Assembly: GCA_002390025.1 (NCBI GenBank)
Contig: DGRU01000220.1
Coordinates: 1 to 17,876, forward strand
Source of the DNA: Lachnospiraceae bacterium UBA4380
GTDB lineage: Bacteria > Bacillota > Clostridia > Lachnospirales > Lachnospiraceae
Length of the DNA: 17,876 bases
Direction of reading: 5' to 3'
Shown: one piece after another, positions 6,087 to 13,631 of the stretch
Numbering within the stretch: the first letter of the stretch is position 1
Layout: each line of letters opens with the position of its first letter
Notes under the pieces: model-generated
What the model was told of the DNA's origin: nothing
Databases searched by the model: none
The model's input: only the letters and a program-made list of their open reading frames with translations
Translations under genes and position numbers: made by a program

Positions 6087-7370
6087 TCACTTGGATTCCG
6101 GGAACATCCTTGCGTAGTAAGGAGTCTGGTCAAAGGTCGCAAAGTAGTCTTTGGGCTCCTGGGGACGGCGGATCTGCTGGACGGAGCCGTCTTCTTTGAG
6201 CAGAAGCTCGGCGCTCCACAGGCGGCCGTTGTAGTTGTAGCCCATGGCGAATCCATGGGCGCCGGCGTCGTGGATGAAGAGCAGGTCGCCGCGGTCAATC
6301 TGGGGAAGCTCGCGGTCAACGGCAAACTTGTCGTTGTTCTCGCAGAGGGAGCCCACTACGTCATAGGTGTGATCGCAGATGGCATCCTCCTTGCCCAGGA
6401 CAGTGATGTGGTGGTAGGCGCCGTACATGGCGGGGCGCATGAGGTTGGCCGCGCAGGCATCGACGCCGATGTATTCTTTGTAAATATGCTTGGAATGGAT
6501 TGCCCTTGTCACCAGCGCGCCGTAGGGGGCAAGCATGAAACGGCCCATCTCGGTGTAGATCGCCACATCTCCCATGCCTGCGGGCACGAGGAAGCGCTCA
6601 TACTTCTCGCGGACGCCCTCGCCGATCACGCGGATGTCATTGGGGGTCTCACTCTTGCGGTAGGGGATGCCGACGCCGCCGGACAGGTTGATGAAGGCAA
6701 AGTGGATGCCGAGTTCCTCTTTGGCTTCCGCTGCCAGCTTGAACAGACGACCCGCCAGCTCCGGATAATACTCGTTGGAGACGGTATTGGAGGCCAGGAA
6801 GGAGTGCAGACCGAAGTGCTTGACGCCCTTGTCGCGCAGGATCCTGTAGCCCTCGAAGAGCTGGGCCTTGGTAAATCCGTACTTGGAATCGCCGGGGTTG
6901 TCCATGATGCCGTTGGCCATCTGGAAGACGCCGCCGGGATTGTAGCGCAGGGACATAGTCTCCGGGAACTTGCCGTCCAGGATCTTCTCCAGGAAGGGAA
7001 TATGTGTGATGTCATCCAGGTTGATGACCGCGCCCAGCTTTGCGGCATAGGCATACTCTTCCGCCGGGGTGTCGTTGGAGGAGAACATGATCTCATGTCC
7101 CCTTGCGCCGACCGCGTTGGAGAGCATCAGCTCCGTCATGGAGGAGCAGTCAAAACCGAATCCGTAATCGCGGAAGATGTCCATGATATAGGGATTGGGA
7201 GTCGCCTTGACGGCAAAATATTCACGGAATCCGGGATTCCAGGCAAAAGCCTCCTTTACGGCCTGCGCATTGTCGCGGATGCCTTTTTCATCGTAGAGAT
7301 AAAAGGGGGTGGGGAACTGCTGCGCGATCTCCTCGGCTTTCTCTTTTGTCACATAAGGTATTTTTTTCAT
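6087..7370 (-). CDS. lysA: Diaminopimelate decarboxylase
   Basis: A 427-residue PLP enzyme of fold type III that converts meso-diaminopimelate to lysine and CO2, the last step of lysine synthesis. The PLP lysine is K55 in FAVKATPNP. The glycine-rich phosphate loop is SGGVGIPY (230-237), EMGR (274-277) stands where most relatives have EPGR, and DACAANLMRPAMYGAYHHI (304-322) leads to the catalytic C343-E344 in GSLCENNDKF. DAGAHGFAMGYNYN (368-381) matches the C-terminal signature. Diaminopimelate fits better than ornithine or arginine because of the MRPAMYGAYH and CE motifs. The ATG follows GAGGAAG by 4 bases. It has its own promoter, a roughly 236-nt leader made of tandem repeats and a strong terminator, so it is probably monocistronic. 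No lysine riboswitch was seen in the leader. Confidence 0.9.
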   Translation of the reverse strand: MKKIPYVTKEKAEEIAQQFPTPFYLYDEKGIRDNAQAVKEAFAWNPGFREYFAVKATPNPYIMDIFRDYGFGFDCSSMTELMLSNAVGARGHEIMFSSNDTPAEEYAYAAKLGAVINLDDITHIPFLEKILDGKFPETMSLRYNPGGVFQMANGIMDNPGDSKYGFTKAQLFEGYRILRDKGVKHFGLHSFLASNTVSNEYYPELAGRLFKLAAEAKEELGIHFAFINLSGGVGIPYRKSETPNDIRVIGEGVREKYERFLVPAGMGDVAIYTEMGRFMLAPYGALVTRAIHSKHIYKEYIGVDACAANLMRPAMYGAYHHITVLGKEDAICDHTYDVVGSLCENNDKFAVDRELPQIDRGDLLFIHDAGAHGFAMGYNYNGRLWSAELLLKEDGSVQQIRRPQEPKDYFATFDQTPYYARMFPESK

Positions 7371-7382
7371 GGATCTTCCTCG

Positions 7383-7590
7383 CTCTATTGCTGCGTATTG
7401 ATCTTTCTGCCAGAATCGGTCTCTCGATCAGAATCGGTTTTTTCAATCAGAATCGATCAATCGACTATAATCGGTCTTCGACCGGATTGATCTCCCGATA
7501 AGAACAGTCTTTCGACCGGACTGATCTTCCGGTTATAACTGTCTTTGGATTATGATCGTTCTTTCGACCGGAACTGTCTGCAGGATCAGT
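7383..7590. repeat. About 12 degenerate tandem 16-20 bp repeats filling the lysA leader
   Basis: Plus-strand units begin CTTTCGACCGG or similar and end near GAT or CGGT: 7403-7420, 7421-7438, 7439-7457, 7458-7475, 7476-7491, 7492-7508, 7509-7525, 7526-7542, 7543-7560, 7561-7577, with partial units at both ends. On the mRNA strand most units carry a purine tract (GAAAG, GGAAG, GGGAG, GAGAG) followed by A-pyrimidine-C. The real ribosome site, GAGGAAGATCC, has the same shape. Confidence 0.8.
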
Positions 7591-7612
7591 AACAAATAAA
7601 ATATACTGGAAT

Positions 7613-7641
7613 ATTGTATACACGGATACGAATTTCGTCAA
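7613..7641 (-). promoter_or_regulatory. Promoter of lysA
   Basis: On the minus strand -35 TTGACG (7636-7641) and -10 TACAAT (7613-7618) are 17 bases apart, each one mismatch from consensus. The -35 starts only 3 bases after the stop codon of the upstream gene. The predicted start near 7606 gives a leader of about 236 nt. Confidence 0.75.
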
Positions 7642-7644
7642 TAC

Positions 7645-9657
7645 TCATTTCTCCAGGGTGATGTGCTGCCTGAGGAATTCTTCGGGATCAGGATCGTCAG
7701 GGATTGTGATTTCATAGGTCATATCAAGAGAGATCTCCTCGCCCTCGGGAGTCTCGATCACCCAGTTGTGAACCCTGTAATCCCAGGGTTCAGAGAAGTC
7801 CATTACGTAATCGTAGGAAAAATAGTGGACATCACACCCGTCAAACTTAAATTCCTTTCTGGAATGCTCTTTAACATCCTTATAATCATAGTCTTCCATG
7901 TCTTGTAAAGTCTCTTTGATGTGATCATCAAAACTCTTGTCTTCAAGTAATTTAAAGGAATTTGAATATCTTATAGTAAGATTGACTTCTCCGTTTTCAT
8001 AGTCTCCGCCATAGAAAGAGACATCGCTTTTTTCATTCTGGAAAGTTGATCCGGATTCTATGAAATCCGACACATTGATCAGGACGGACCGGCTGTTGTC
8101 AGGATTGTAGATTCTCGATTCAGGCCAGAATCCGATCGCTGCATCGATATCAGGAATCTGATCTTCCGTGTAAAAAGTCAGCATTTCATAGATCTTTTTC
8201 AGAGCATCTTCCCCGTTTGACAGTTCGCTTTTCGGGCATCTGTAGGCGGAAGCGAAACCATACCCCTCCGGTCTTTCCTCCAAGGCAACGACATCAAATA
8301 CTTCCGTGCCGTCATACCCTTTGAATGTGGTTTCCATATAGGACACTTTGTGGCCGGACACATCTGCACTCTTAATGTCACTTGACTTTAAATCCCCAAA
8401 GGTGTCAAGCACTGATTCTGAAGCTTCTTTCTCGTAGGAAGCCCTGAGCCTCTCAAAAAACAGATCCTGATCTGCATATGCAGGAAGGCTCAAAATATCC
8501 ATGTTTGTCAGATCCATGGTTTCATCATACTCAGTATCAGGACTTACATAAGAAAAGGCAAAGCCCATACTCATAAAAGTCTCGCCTGAATAATAATCGA
8601 TTATATACCTCGTTTCACTTAAAGAAGAACTGAAATCGTTTTTCGGCAGAACCGGATCGGACGGCGTCCCGATGAATGACCCGGGATCAACGACGCATGC
8701 TTCAACATATTCGTTATCAAAATACATGGGCTCGGTGGTAATACACTTTGGCGTATAGAAATCAGCATATCCATCGCTGACCAGATGCCTGCCCTTCTTA
8801 TTCCAGAAATCATCCTCCGAGTCGTCTGATGCTTCCTCCTGTTCTCCGTCGGGTTCATTCTCTTCTGTGTGTTCGTCCCCGGACTCTGTCTGTTCCGCCT
8901 CTTCTCCGCCTATGTGATACTGTGTCCGGGATTCGCTGTTAAGAACGGTAACGAGAACAGCGGCAGCCAGCACTGCGGCGATGACCCAGAGCAGTACCGG
9001 CTTTTTTCCCTTCCCGCCAGGGCGCTTTCCGGTCTCCTGTCCGGACATGCCGCCGCTCTGCCATGAAGGCGTCGGAGGTGTCGGAGGCGTCGGAGGTGTC
9101 GGGGGCGTCGGAGGTGTCGGGGGCGTCGGAGGTGTGGCGGGTGTCGAAGGCTCTGACGGAAAAGATTCTGACGGAAAAGGCTCTGACGGATGAAGAGATC
9201 CCTGCCTGTGTAAGGGGTTGAGAGATCCCTGTCTGTGCCCGGTCTCATATTTGGGGGCGGTCCACTCCCGGAATCCATCCACCTCTGGTGACCCCGGCAT
9301 ACTCTCCGCAGGGACAGGACTGCTCTCTTCCTCAATATCATCAGTCCCCCATGACACCGTTCCGGACAGGCCGGCGGCCTGGTCCGATGGTTCCAGAGGC
9401 TTGTCAATGTTCAGGTAATCAGAGATGGAGCCCATGCTGCCGGTGTCCCATGACGAAGCCGGCAGATCCGACCGGTCCGGGCTTTCAGCCGGGTCCGGAT
9501 CCGTGTCATCAACAAAAATGGTCTGTTCCAGACCTTTACTGTAGTCCTTATTTAGCGACGATGAATAGTCAAAATCCAACATGCTCTGTGTGTTTTCGCT
9601 CGAAAACAGATCGGTGCTATTCTGTTCTGTGTGATTGTCTTCGTTGTAATTTGTCAT
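7645..9657 (-). CDS. Membrane-anchored protein of unknown function: disordered N-terminus, one membrane segment, probable tandem extracellular domains
   Basis: A 670-residue protein I do not recognise. Residues 1-219 are polar and probably disordered. They include HRQGSL repeated at 141 and 151, PSE-rich short repeats at 157-170 and an uninterrupted run of TPP triplets at about 175-197. A single membrane segment, VLLWVIAAVLAAAVLVTVLN, spans 221-240 and is preceded by a basic stretch (KRPGGKGKK), which suggests a cytoplasmic N-terminus and an outside C-terminus. An acidic linker (251-284) follows. Residues about 340-500 and 520-670 look like two copies of one alpha/beta domain: each has a helix with FF/FDDH, then a segment like G-x-x-V-x-Y, and ends in a ThrPhe/IleThr strand. 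They recall PsbP/DcrB-like folds, but this is inference. The ATG follows AAAGGA by 6 bases. The gene stands alone between ung and lysA, and no convincing promoter was found. Confidence 0.75.
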   Translation of the reverse strand: MTNYNEDNHTEQNSTDLFSSENTQSMLDFDYSSSLNKDYSKGLEQTIFVDDTDPDPAESPDRSDLPASSWDTGSMGSISDYLNIDKPLEPSDQAAGLSGTVSWGTDDIEEESSPVPAESMPGSPEVDGFREWTAPKYETGHRQGSLNPLHRQGSLHPSEPFPSESFPSEPSTPATPPTPPTPPTPPTPPTPPTPPTPSWQSGGMSGQETGKRPGGKGKKPVLLWVIAAVLAAAVLVTVLNSESRTQYHIGGEEAEQTESGDEHTEENEPDGEQEEASDDSEDDFWNKKGRHLVSDGYADFYTPKCITTEPMYFDNEYVEACVVDPGSFIGTPSDPVLPKNDFSSSLSETRYIIDYYSGETFMSMGFAFSYVSPDTEYDETMDLTNMDILSLPAYADQDLFFERLRASYEKEASESVLDTFGDLKSSDIKSADVSGHKVSYMETTFKGYDGTEVFDVVALEERPEGYGFASAYRCPKSELSNGEDALKKIYEMLTFYTEDQIPDIDAAIGFWPESRIYNPDNSRSVLINVSDFIESGSTFQNEKSDVSFYGGDYENGEVNLTIRYSNSFKLLEDKSFDDHIKETLQDMEDYDYKDVKEHSRKEFKFDGCDVHYFSYDYVMDFSEPWDYRVHNWVIETPEGEEISLDMTYEITIPDDPDPEEFLRQHITLEK
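9068..9145. repeat. 9/18-bp tandem repeat encoding the TPP array
   Basis: Plus-strand alternation of GGTGTCGGA and GGCGTCGGA/GGGGGCGTC units runs for about eight copies within the 670-residue gene. It encodes consecutive Thr-Pro-Pro triplets just before the membrane segment. Array length is likely to vary between strains. Confidence 0.85.
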
Positions 9658-9783
9658 GTCTAATCCTTTCCGATACAGAGGAAATGCTTTGTTTGTTTAC
9701 AGCCTGCCTGCCGCAGGGCGGACATGTTTTGCAGACAGTTTTTATGTAAGCCTCCGTAAGCCTTTTTGGAAATCAGCTGTCAT

Positions 9784-9838
9784 AAGACAGGCAGGGGGAT
9801 GGTCCCTCGCTTGCCTTGCGAGAACCATCCCCTGTCTT
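9784..9838. repeat. Long imperfect hairpin, REP-like
   Basis: AAGACA pairs with TGTCTT, GGGGATGGT with ACCATCCCC and CTCGC with GCGAG, about 20 paired bases with two small internal loops and a 7-base loop. Neither strand has a T run directly after it, so it is not a standard terminator. The core GGGGATGGTTCTCG resembles two shorter motifs just to the right, at 9855-9870 and 9892-9924. Confidence 0.7.
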
Positions 9839-9854
9839 CTTTAAAATCAGTTTT

Positions 9855-9870
9855 CAGAGCCGTCCTCAAA
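9855..9870. repeat. Short REP-like motif, second copy
   Basis: The plus strand reads CAGAGCCGTCCTCAAA, which matches the GAGAACCGTCCTCAAA of the hairpin at 9892-9924 at all but two or three positions. It has no surrounding stem. Confidence 0.5.
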
Positions 9871-9891
9871 ACCCACACTGCTTTCCATAAA

Positions 9892-9924
9892 ATGAGTCAT
9901 TGAGAACCGTCCTCAAAGACTCAT
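9892..9924 (-). terminator. Hairpin at the end of ung, probable terminator carrying the REP-like core
   Basis: ATGAGTC pairs with GACTCAT and inner TGAG pairs with CTCA around GACGGTT. On the minus strand it is followed by TTTTAT. One arm overlaps the TGA of ung by one base. It contains GAGGACGGTTCTC, the same core as the long hairpin at 9784-9838. Confidence 0.55.
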
Positions 9925-10604
9925 CAGTGTCCCAGATTCTCAATCTGCCAGTCAATGGGCTGTGCGCCGTTTTTCTCAAGAAAGGCGTTGCATTTGCTGA
10001 AGTGTCTGCAGCCGAAGAATCCCCGGTAAGCGGATAAGGGGCTTGGATGCGGTGCCTTCAGGATCAGATGGCGGGAGTTGTGCAGCATTGCCGCCTTGGT
10101 CTGGGCCGGTGTTCCCCAGAGCATGTAGACGATCGGCCTGTTCTGGGCGTCCACAGCCTGCAGGATCGCGTCCGTGAACTTCTCCCAGCCGTGTCCCCGG
10201 TGGGAATTGGCCTGGTGGGCACGGACCGTCAGGACGGTATTGAGAAGGAGCACGCCCTGTCTGGCCCATTTGACCAGGTAGCCGTTGTCGGGCACATAGC
10301 AGCCGAGGTCATCGTGGAGTTCATTGAAGATATTGACCAGGGACGGCGGCGCAGGGCAGCCCGGGCGGACGGAGAAGCACATGCCGTGTGCCTGCCCCTC
10401 TCCGTGATAGGGGTCCTGCCCCAGGATGACAACGCGCACATTGGAGAGCGGTGTCTCGTGCAGGGCATTGAAGAGATCCTGCGCGGGCGGATAGACCGTG
10501 TAGGTTTTGTACTCATTCTGCACAAAGGCAAAGAGATCTCTGTAATATTGTTTGGAAAACTCCGGCCGGAGAGCCTCCAGCCAGTCGCCGCTGATCGCTG
10601 CCAT
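9924..10604 (-). CDS. ung: Uracil-DNA glycosylase, family 1
   Basis: A 226-residue base-excision repair enzyme that removes uracil from DNA. The catalytic water-activating loop is LGQDPYHGEGQAHG, with D64. PAPPSLVNIFNEL (85-97) is the proline-rich loop, LLLNTVLTVRAHQANSH (119-135) is the uracil pocket, and HPSPLSAYRGFFG (186-198) is the minor-groove leucine loop with catalytic H186. Length and order of motifs are normal for the family. The ATG follows AAAGGACAGGGTAAG. It lies about 120 bases after pepD in a repeat-filled spacer and ends in a hairpin. It is near the putative nucleotide-sanitation genes but separated from them by two unrelated genes. Confidence 0.97.
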   Translation of the reverse strand: MAAISGDWLEALRPEFSKQYYRDLFAFVQNEYKTYTVYPPAQDLFNALHETPLSNVRVVILGQDPYHGEGQAHGMCFSVRPGCPAPPSLVNIFNELHDDLGCYVPDNGYLVKWARQGVLLLNTVLTVRAHQANSHRGHGWEKFTDAILQAVDAQNRPIVYMLWGTPAQTKAAMLHNSRHLILKAPHPSPLSAYRGFFGCRHFSKCNAFLEKNGAQPIDWQIENLGH

Positions 10605-10630
10605 CTTACCCTGTCCTTTCGTCGCTGCCC

Positions 10631-10740
10631 TTCTTCAGGCTTTCTCCCGGGGCTTCCTGATCAGTGTTTTTTATCAGACATTCTCATCAGTTTTTTTAAC
10701 AGGCTTCTTCATTCGGTTTTCTCATCAGGCTTCCGCACAG
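10631..10740. repeat. About nine degenerate tandem 12-13 bp repeats starting within the last codons of pepD
   Basis: Plus-strand units: 10639-10651, 10652-10664, 10665-10677, 10678-10690, 10691-10702, 10703-10715, 10716-10728 and 10729-10740, typically ending ATCAG or ACAG (examples GCTTCCTGATCAG, ACATTCTCATCAG, GTTTTCTCATCAG). The unit at 10729-10740 encodes the final residues of PepD, and the next supplies the TGA stop. Confidence 0.75.
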
Positions 10741-12713
10741 GCTGCAAGAAGAACCTTGAGGTAGTCATAAGTCCGCTTGCTGGAGGGGATATTGAGCCGC
10801 TCTGCGGGCGTGTGCACTTCCTCCATGTCGGGGCCGATGGAAATGCAGTCAAGACCGGGGACCTTTGCTGCTAAAAGTCCGCACTCAAGGCCGCCGTGGA
10901 TGACGCAGACGACGGGTTTAATGCCGGTCAGCTTCTCATAGACCTCTGCGGCAAGATCGCGGAAGTCGGATTTTTCGATCAGTTCCCAGGCGGGATAGGT
11001 TCCTTTGATATCAATAGATGCATCGAATTCCTCCGCGATGCAGGCGATCCTGTCGAGCATCATCTGCTTCTGGGAATTGATGCTGCTGCGGACCATGGAG
11101 TGGATACAGATGCCGTCCGCCATGGTCTTGACGATTCCCATGCTGAGGGAGGTCTGGGGTACATCCTTGTAGAGGGGGGAGTACTCGATCACGCCGTTGG
11201 GGAAGGCCATGAGGAGCCGGATCATGCGGCGGCTGTCCTTGCGGCCGAAGGCAATGTGCAGAGCCTTTCTGCCCTTGTTGGGCCATTTGGCGCTCACGTG
11301 GATATCGGGATCTGTCACGCTGTATTCCTTTGCGATGTCATCGGCAAAGGAGGCGACAGCCTCTTTGATCTCACTGCGGCTGAATTTGCCTGTAAAAATG
11401 ATCTCTGCCCTGCACTCGCGGGGAATGGCATTGTCGCGGTTGCCGCCGTTGAAGCCGATGATGCAGAACTTGCCCTTCTCCTGCAGTCTGCAGAGAAGGC
11501 GGGCCATCAGAAGGTCCGCATTGGCTCTTCCGCAGTTGATCCTTTCGCCGGAGTGACCACCGCGGAGACCTTCGATCCTGATCTCCAGGATCTCGCCGTT
11601 TTTCTCACGGCGTTTTCCGGAAAGGGTGCAGATGACTTCCGCGCCGCCGGCGCAGGAGGCTGTGATTACACCTTCATCCTCGGAATCGAGATTGATCATC
11701 CTGCGGCTCCTGAGGGAGGACAGATCCAGTCCGTAGGCACCCAGAAGGCCGACTTCCTCGTCCACTGTGAAAACACACTCCAGGGGCGGGCAGGTGATGG
11801 AAGCATCATCCAGGAGGGCCAGCATCATGGCTACGGCGATCCCGTCGTCACCGCCCAGGGTTGTGCGGTCGGCACTGAGCCACTCACCGTCTGTCCGGAG
11901 GGTGATGGCCTCTTTCTCCATGTCGATGGGATTGGAGGCTTCTTTCTCGCAGACCATATCGATATGGCCCTGCAGCGCGATCGGGGCAGCGCTCTCACAG
12001 CCCGCCGATGCGGGTTTGGAGATGATGACATTGCCCAGGTCATCGCGGATATAGGAAAAATCATGACTTTTTGCGAAGTCTTCCAGATAGCTGCTGATCG
12101 CAGCCGTATGGAAGGAACCGTGAGGGATCGCGGAGATCTCTCTGAAGAACCTGAAAACATCCGCGGGCTCCAGGGCATCCAGACCGGTGAGGACCTTCTC
12201 TTCCGCTGCTGCCTCTGCAGCGATTTCTTCGGCGGGGGCTTCGTCCGCCGCTGCCTCTGCAGCGATTTCCTCGGCAGGAGCTTCCTCAGCGGGGACTTCT
12301 GCGGCGATTTCTTCGGCGGGGGCTTCTTCAGTGGCTGCCTCTTCCTCGACAGGAGCTTCTTCAACGGGGGCTTCTTCCGCGACTGCCTCTTCTACAAGAG
12401 GAGTCTCCTCGGCGGAAACTTCTTCCGCCAGGACTTCTTCGACGATATCCTGAGCAGGTGTCTCTTCCTCGGGAGTTTCTGATGCGGCAGCTTCCTCTGC
12501 AGGGGCTTCCACAATCTTCGCTGCGGCCTTTGCCCCGGGAGTTTCTGCTGCGGCAGCTTCCTCTGCAGGGGCTTCCACAACAGTTTCCTCAGCAGGGGTC
12601 TCCGCTGCGGCCTGTGCCTCGGGAGTTTCAACTGCAGGGGTTTCTTCTGCAGGAGTCTCTTCTGTCACAGAGGATGATTTGCGCATTTTCCGCCATTTTT
12701 CAACAATAGACAT
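10725..12713 (-). CDS. pepD: M20 aminoacyl-histidine (Xaa-His) dipeptidase with a 173-residue acidic N-terminal extension
   Basis: Residues about 174-662 form a normal-length PepD, a zinc-dependent cytosolic dipeptidase. Metal and catalytic motifs are LQGHIDMVCEK (H250, D252), TTLGGDDGIAVAM (D289/D290), VDEEVGLLGA (E319, E320) and NLDSEDEG (D343). RGGHSGERINCGRANA marks the dimerisation domain, and HGGLECG lies near the C-terminus. The first 173 residues are unlike any PepD I know. A short basic start, MSIVEKWRKMRK, is followed by sequence made almost only of Ala, Glu, Pro, Thr and Val, including three 14-residue repeats (129-170) based on EEAPAEEIAAE. The ATG at 12713 has AAAGGA 7 bases upstream. 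The stretch joining the extension to the core has no ATG, GTG or TTG codon that would give a plain PepD, so the extension appears to be translated. Confidence 0.93.
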   Translation of the reverse strand: MSIVEKWRKMRKSSSVTEETPAEETPAVETPEAQAAAETPAEETVVEAPAEEAAAAETPGAKAAAKIVEAPAEEAAASETPEEETPAQDIVEEVLAEEVSAEETPLVEEAVAEEAPVEEAPVEEEAATEEAPAEEIAAEVPAEEAPAEEIAAEAAADEAPAEEIAAEAAAEEKVLTGLDALEPADVFRFFREISAIPHGSFHTAAISSYLEDFAKSHDFSYIRDDLGNVIISKPASAGCESAAPIALQGHIDMVCEKEASNPIDMEKEAITLRTDGEWLSADRTTLGGDDGIAVAMMLALLDDASITCPPLECVFTVDEEVGLLGAYGLDLSSLRSRRMINLDSEDEGVITASCAGGAEVICTLSGKRREKNGEILEIRIEGLRGGHSGERINCGRANADLLMARLLCRLQEKGKFCIIGFNGGNRDNAIPRECRAEIIFTGKFSRSEIKEAVASFADDIAKEYSVTDPDIHVSAKWPNKGRKALHIAFGRKDSRRMIRLLMAFPNGVIEYSPLYKDVPQTSLSMGIVKTMADGICIHSMVRSSINSQKQMMLDRIACIAEEFDASIDIKGTYPAWELIEKSDFRDLAAEVYEKLTGIKPVVCVIHGGLECGLLAAKVPGLDCISIGPDMEEVHTPAERLNIPSSKRTYDYLKVLLAACAEA
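12204..12329. repeat. Three tandem 42-bp repeats in the PepD extension
   Basis: Residues 129-142, 143-156 and 157-170 are near-identical 14-mers (EEAPAEEIAAEVPA, EEAPAEEIAAEAAA, DEAPAEEIAAEAAA). Further upstream VEAPAEEAAA recurs at about residues 47 and 68, showing an older, decayed layer. Confidence 0.9.
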
Positions 12714-12738
12714 GATACATTCCTTTCTCTGATCAGCA

Positions 12739-12766
12739 TTTATATATTTATAAAAAGATCAATCAA
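12739..12766 (-). promoter_or_regulatory. Possible promoter of pepD
   Basis: In the AT-rich spacer after hisF the minus strand has TTGATT (12761-12766), 16 bases, then TATAAA (12739-12744). It would start transcription about 20 bases before the pepD start. No convincing terminator follows hisF, so read-through from the his genes is also likely. Confidence 0.4.
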
Positions 12767-12791
12767 AATAAGAAAAACCACCTGCAGGAGC

Positions 12792-13553
12792 TTACAGACG
12801 CACGGGGATGCCGCGCTCGTGGAGGTATTCCTTCACCTGGCGGATCTCGAGTTCCTTGAAATGGAACAGGGAGGCCGCGAGGGCTGCGTCTGCGCCGCCT
12901 TCCGTCAGGGCTTCGTAGAAATGCTCGAAGGTTCCCGCGCCTCCGGAGGCGATGACCGGGATACGAACAGCATCCGAGATGGCGCGCGTGAGCTCGAGGT
13001 CATAGCCGTTCTTTGTACCGTCTCCGTCCATGCTGGTCAGGAGGATCTCGCCTGCGCCCAGCTTTTCGGCCCGGATAGCCCACTCAACGGCGTCGATCCC
13101 GGTATCGATCCTGCCGCCGCTGCGGTAGATGGTCCAGCCCTCGCCGGAAGGCCTGCGGCGGGCGTCGATGGCCACGACAATGCACTGGCTGCCGAAGCGC
13201 TCCGCACCCTCTGCGATGAGCTCAGGGCGGTTGATCGCGGCAGAATTGATGGAGATTTTGTCCGCGCCTTCGCGCAAAATCGCGCGCATATCATCGGTCG
13301 TGCGGATACCGCCGCCCACGGTAAAGGGTATAAATACACGCTCGGCGACTCTGCGGACCATGTCTGCGACGGTGGCACGCGCGTCGCTGGTCGCTGTGAT
13401 ATCGAGGAAAACAAGCTCGTCGGCACCGGCCTTGGAATAGGCCTCGCCCGCTTCGACAGGGTCGCCTGCATCACGCAGGGAAACAAAATTGATCCCCTTG
13501 ACGACCCGGCCCCTGTTTACATCGAGGCAGGGAATGATTCTCTTTGTCAGCAT
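12792..13553 (-). CDS. hisF: Imidazole glycerol phosphate synthase, cyclase subunit
   Basis: A 253-residue TIM barrel that joins ammonia from HisH to PRFAR, giving imidazole glycerol phosphate for histidine synthesis and AICAR for purines. The catalytic aspartates are D11 in [15 protein letters not shown] and D130 in [18 protein letters not shown] (77-85) and IASGGAG are the phosphate-binding loops. Length is normal. The ATG follows GGAG by 7 bases. hisH lies upstream but is separated by a spacer of about 206 bases that contains 36-bp tandem repeats, wider than the usual tight hisH-hisF spacing. No other his gene is in the window. Confidence 0.97.
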   Translation of the reverse strand: MLTKRIIPCLDVNRGRVVKGINFVSLRDAGDPVEAGEAYSKAGADELVFLDITATSDARATVADMVRRVAERVFIPFTVGGGIRTTDDMRAILREGADKISINSAAINRPELIAEGAERFGSQCIVVAIDARRRPSGEGWTIYRSGGRIDTGIDAVEWAIRAEKLGAGEILLTSMDGDGTKNGYDLELTRAISDAVRIPVIASGGAGTFEHFYEALTEGGADAALAASLFHFKELEIRQVKEYLHERGIPVRL

Positions 13554-13631
13554 ATTTTATCTCCATGATCACACAAATGTGTTTTTTGTTACAAAATGGC
13601 ATCCCGGCAGATTATCTTGTCCTGCCGTGTA

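Larger units (their letters stand above)
9658..9923. other. 266-base spacer between ung and the 670-residue gene
   Basis: Contains three related GGACGGTTCT-type motifs, two of them in hairpins, and a short direct repeat TAAGCCTCCGTAAGCCT near 9747-9763. A small inverted repeat lies near 9704-9722. No gene and no convincing promoter were seen. Confidence 0.6.

Noticed and set aside
7371..7612. Lysine riboswitch or T-box in the lysA leader
   Set aside because: No L-box core and no T-box sequence (GGGTGGNACCGCG) is visible; the leader is explained by tandem repeats. A covariance search would be needed to be certain.
10896..12482. A 528-codon plus-strand frame, plus others at 5904-7490 and 12819-13568
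   Set aside because: They mirror pepD, lysA and hisF in antisense and have no family signature.
12781..12800. Terminator after hisF at the CCTGCAGG palindrome followed by T-rich sequence
   Set aside because: The palindrome leaves only a two-to-four base stem with a minimal loop, too weak to support a call.
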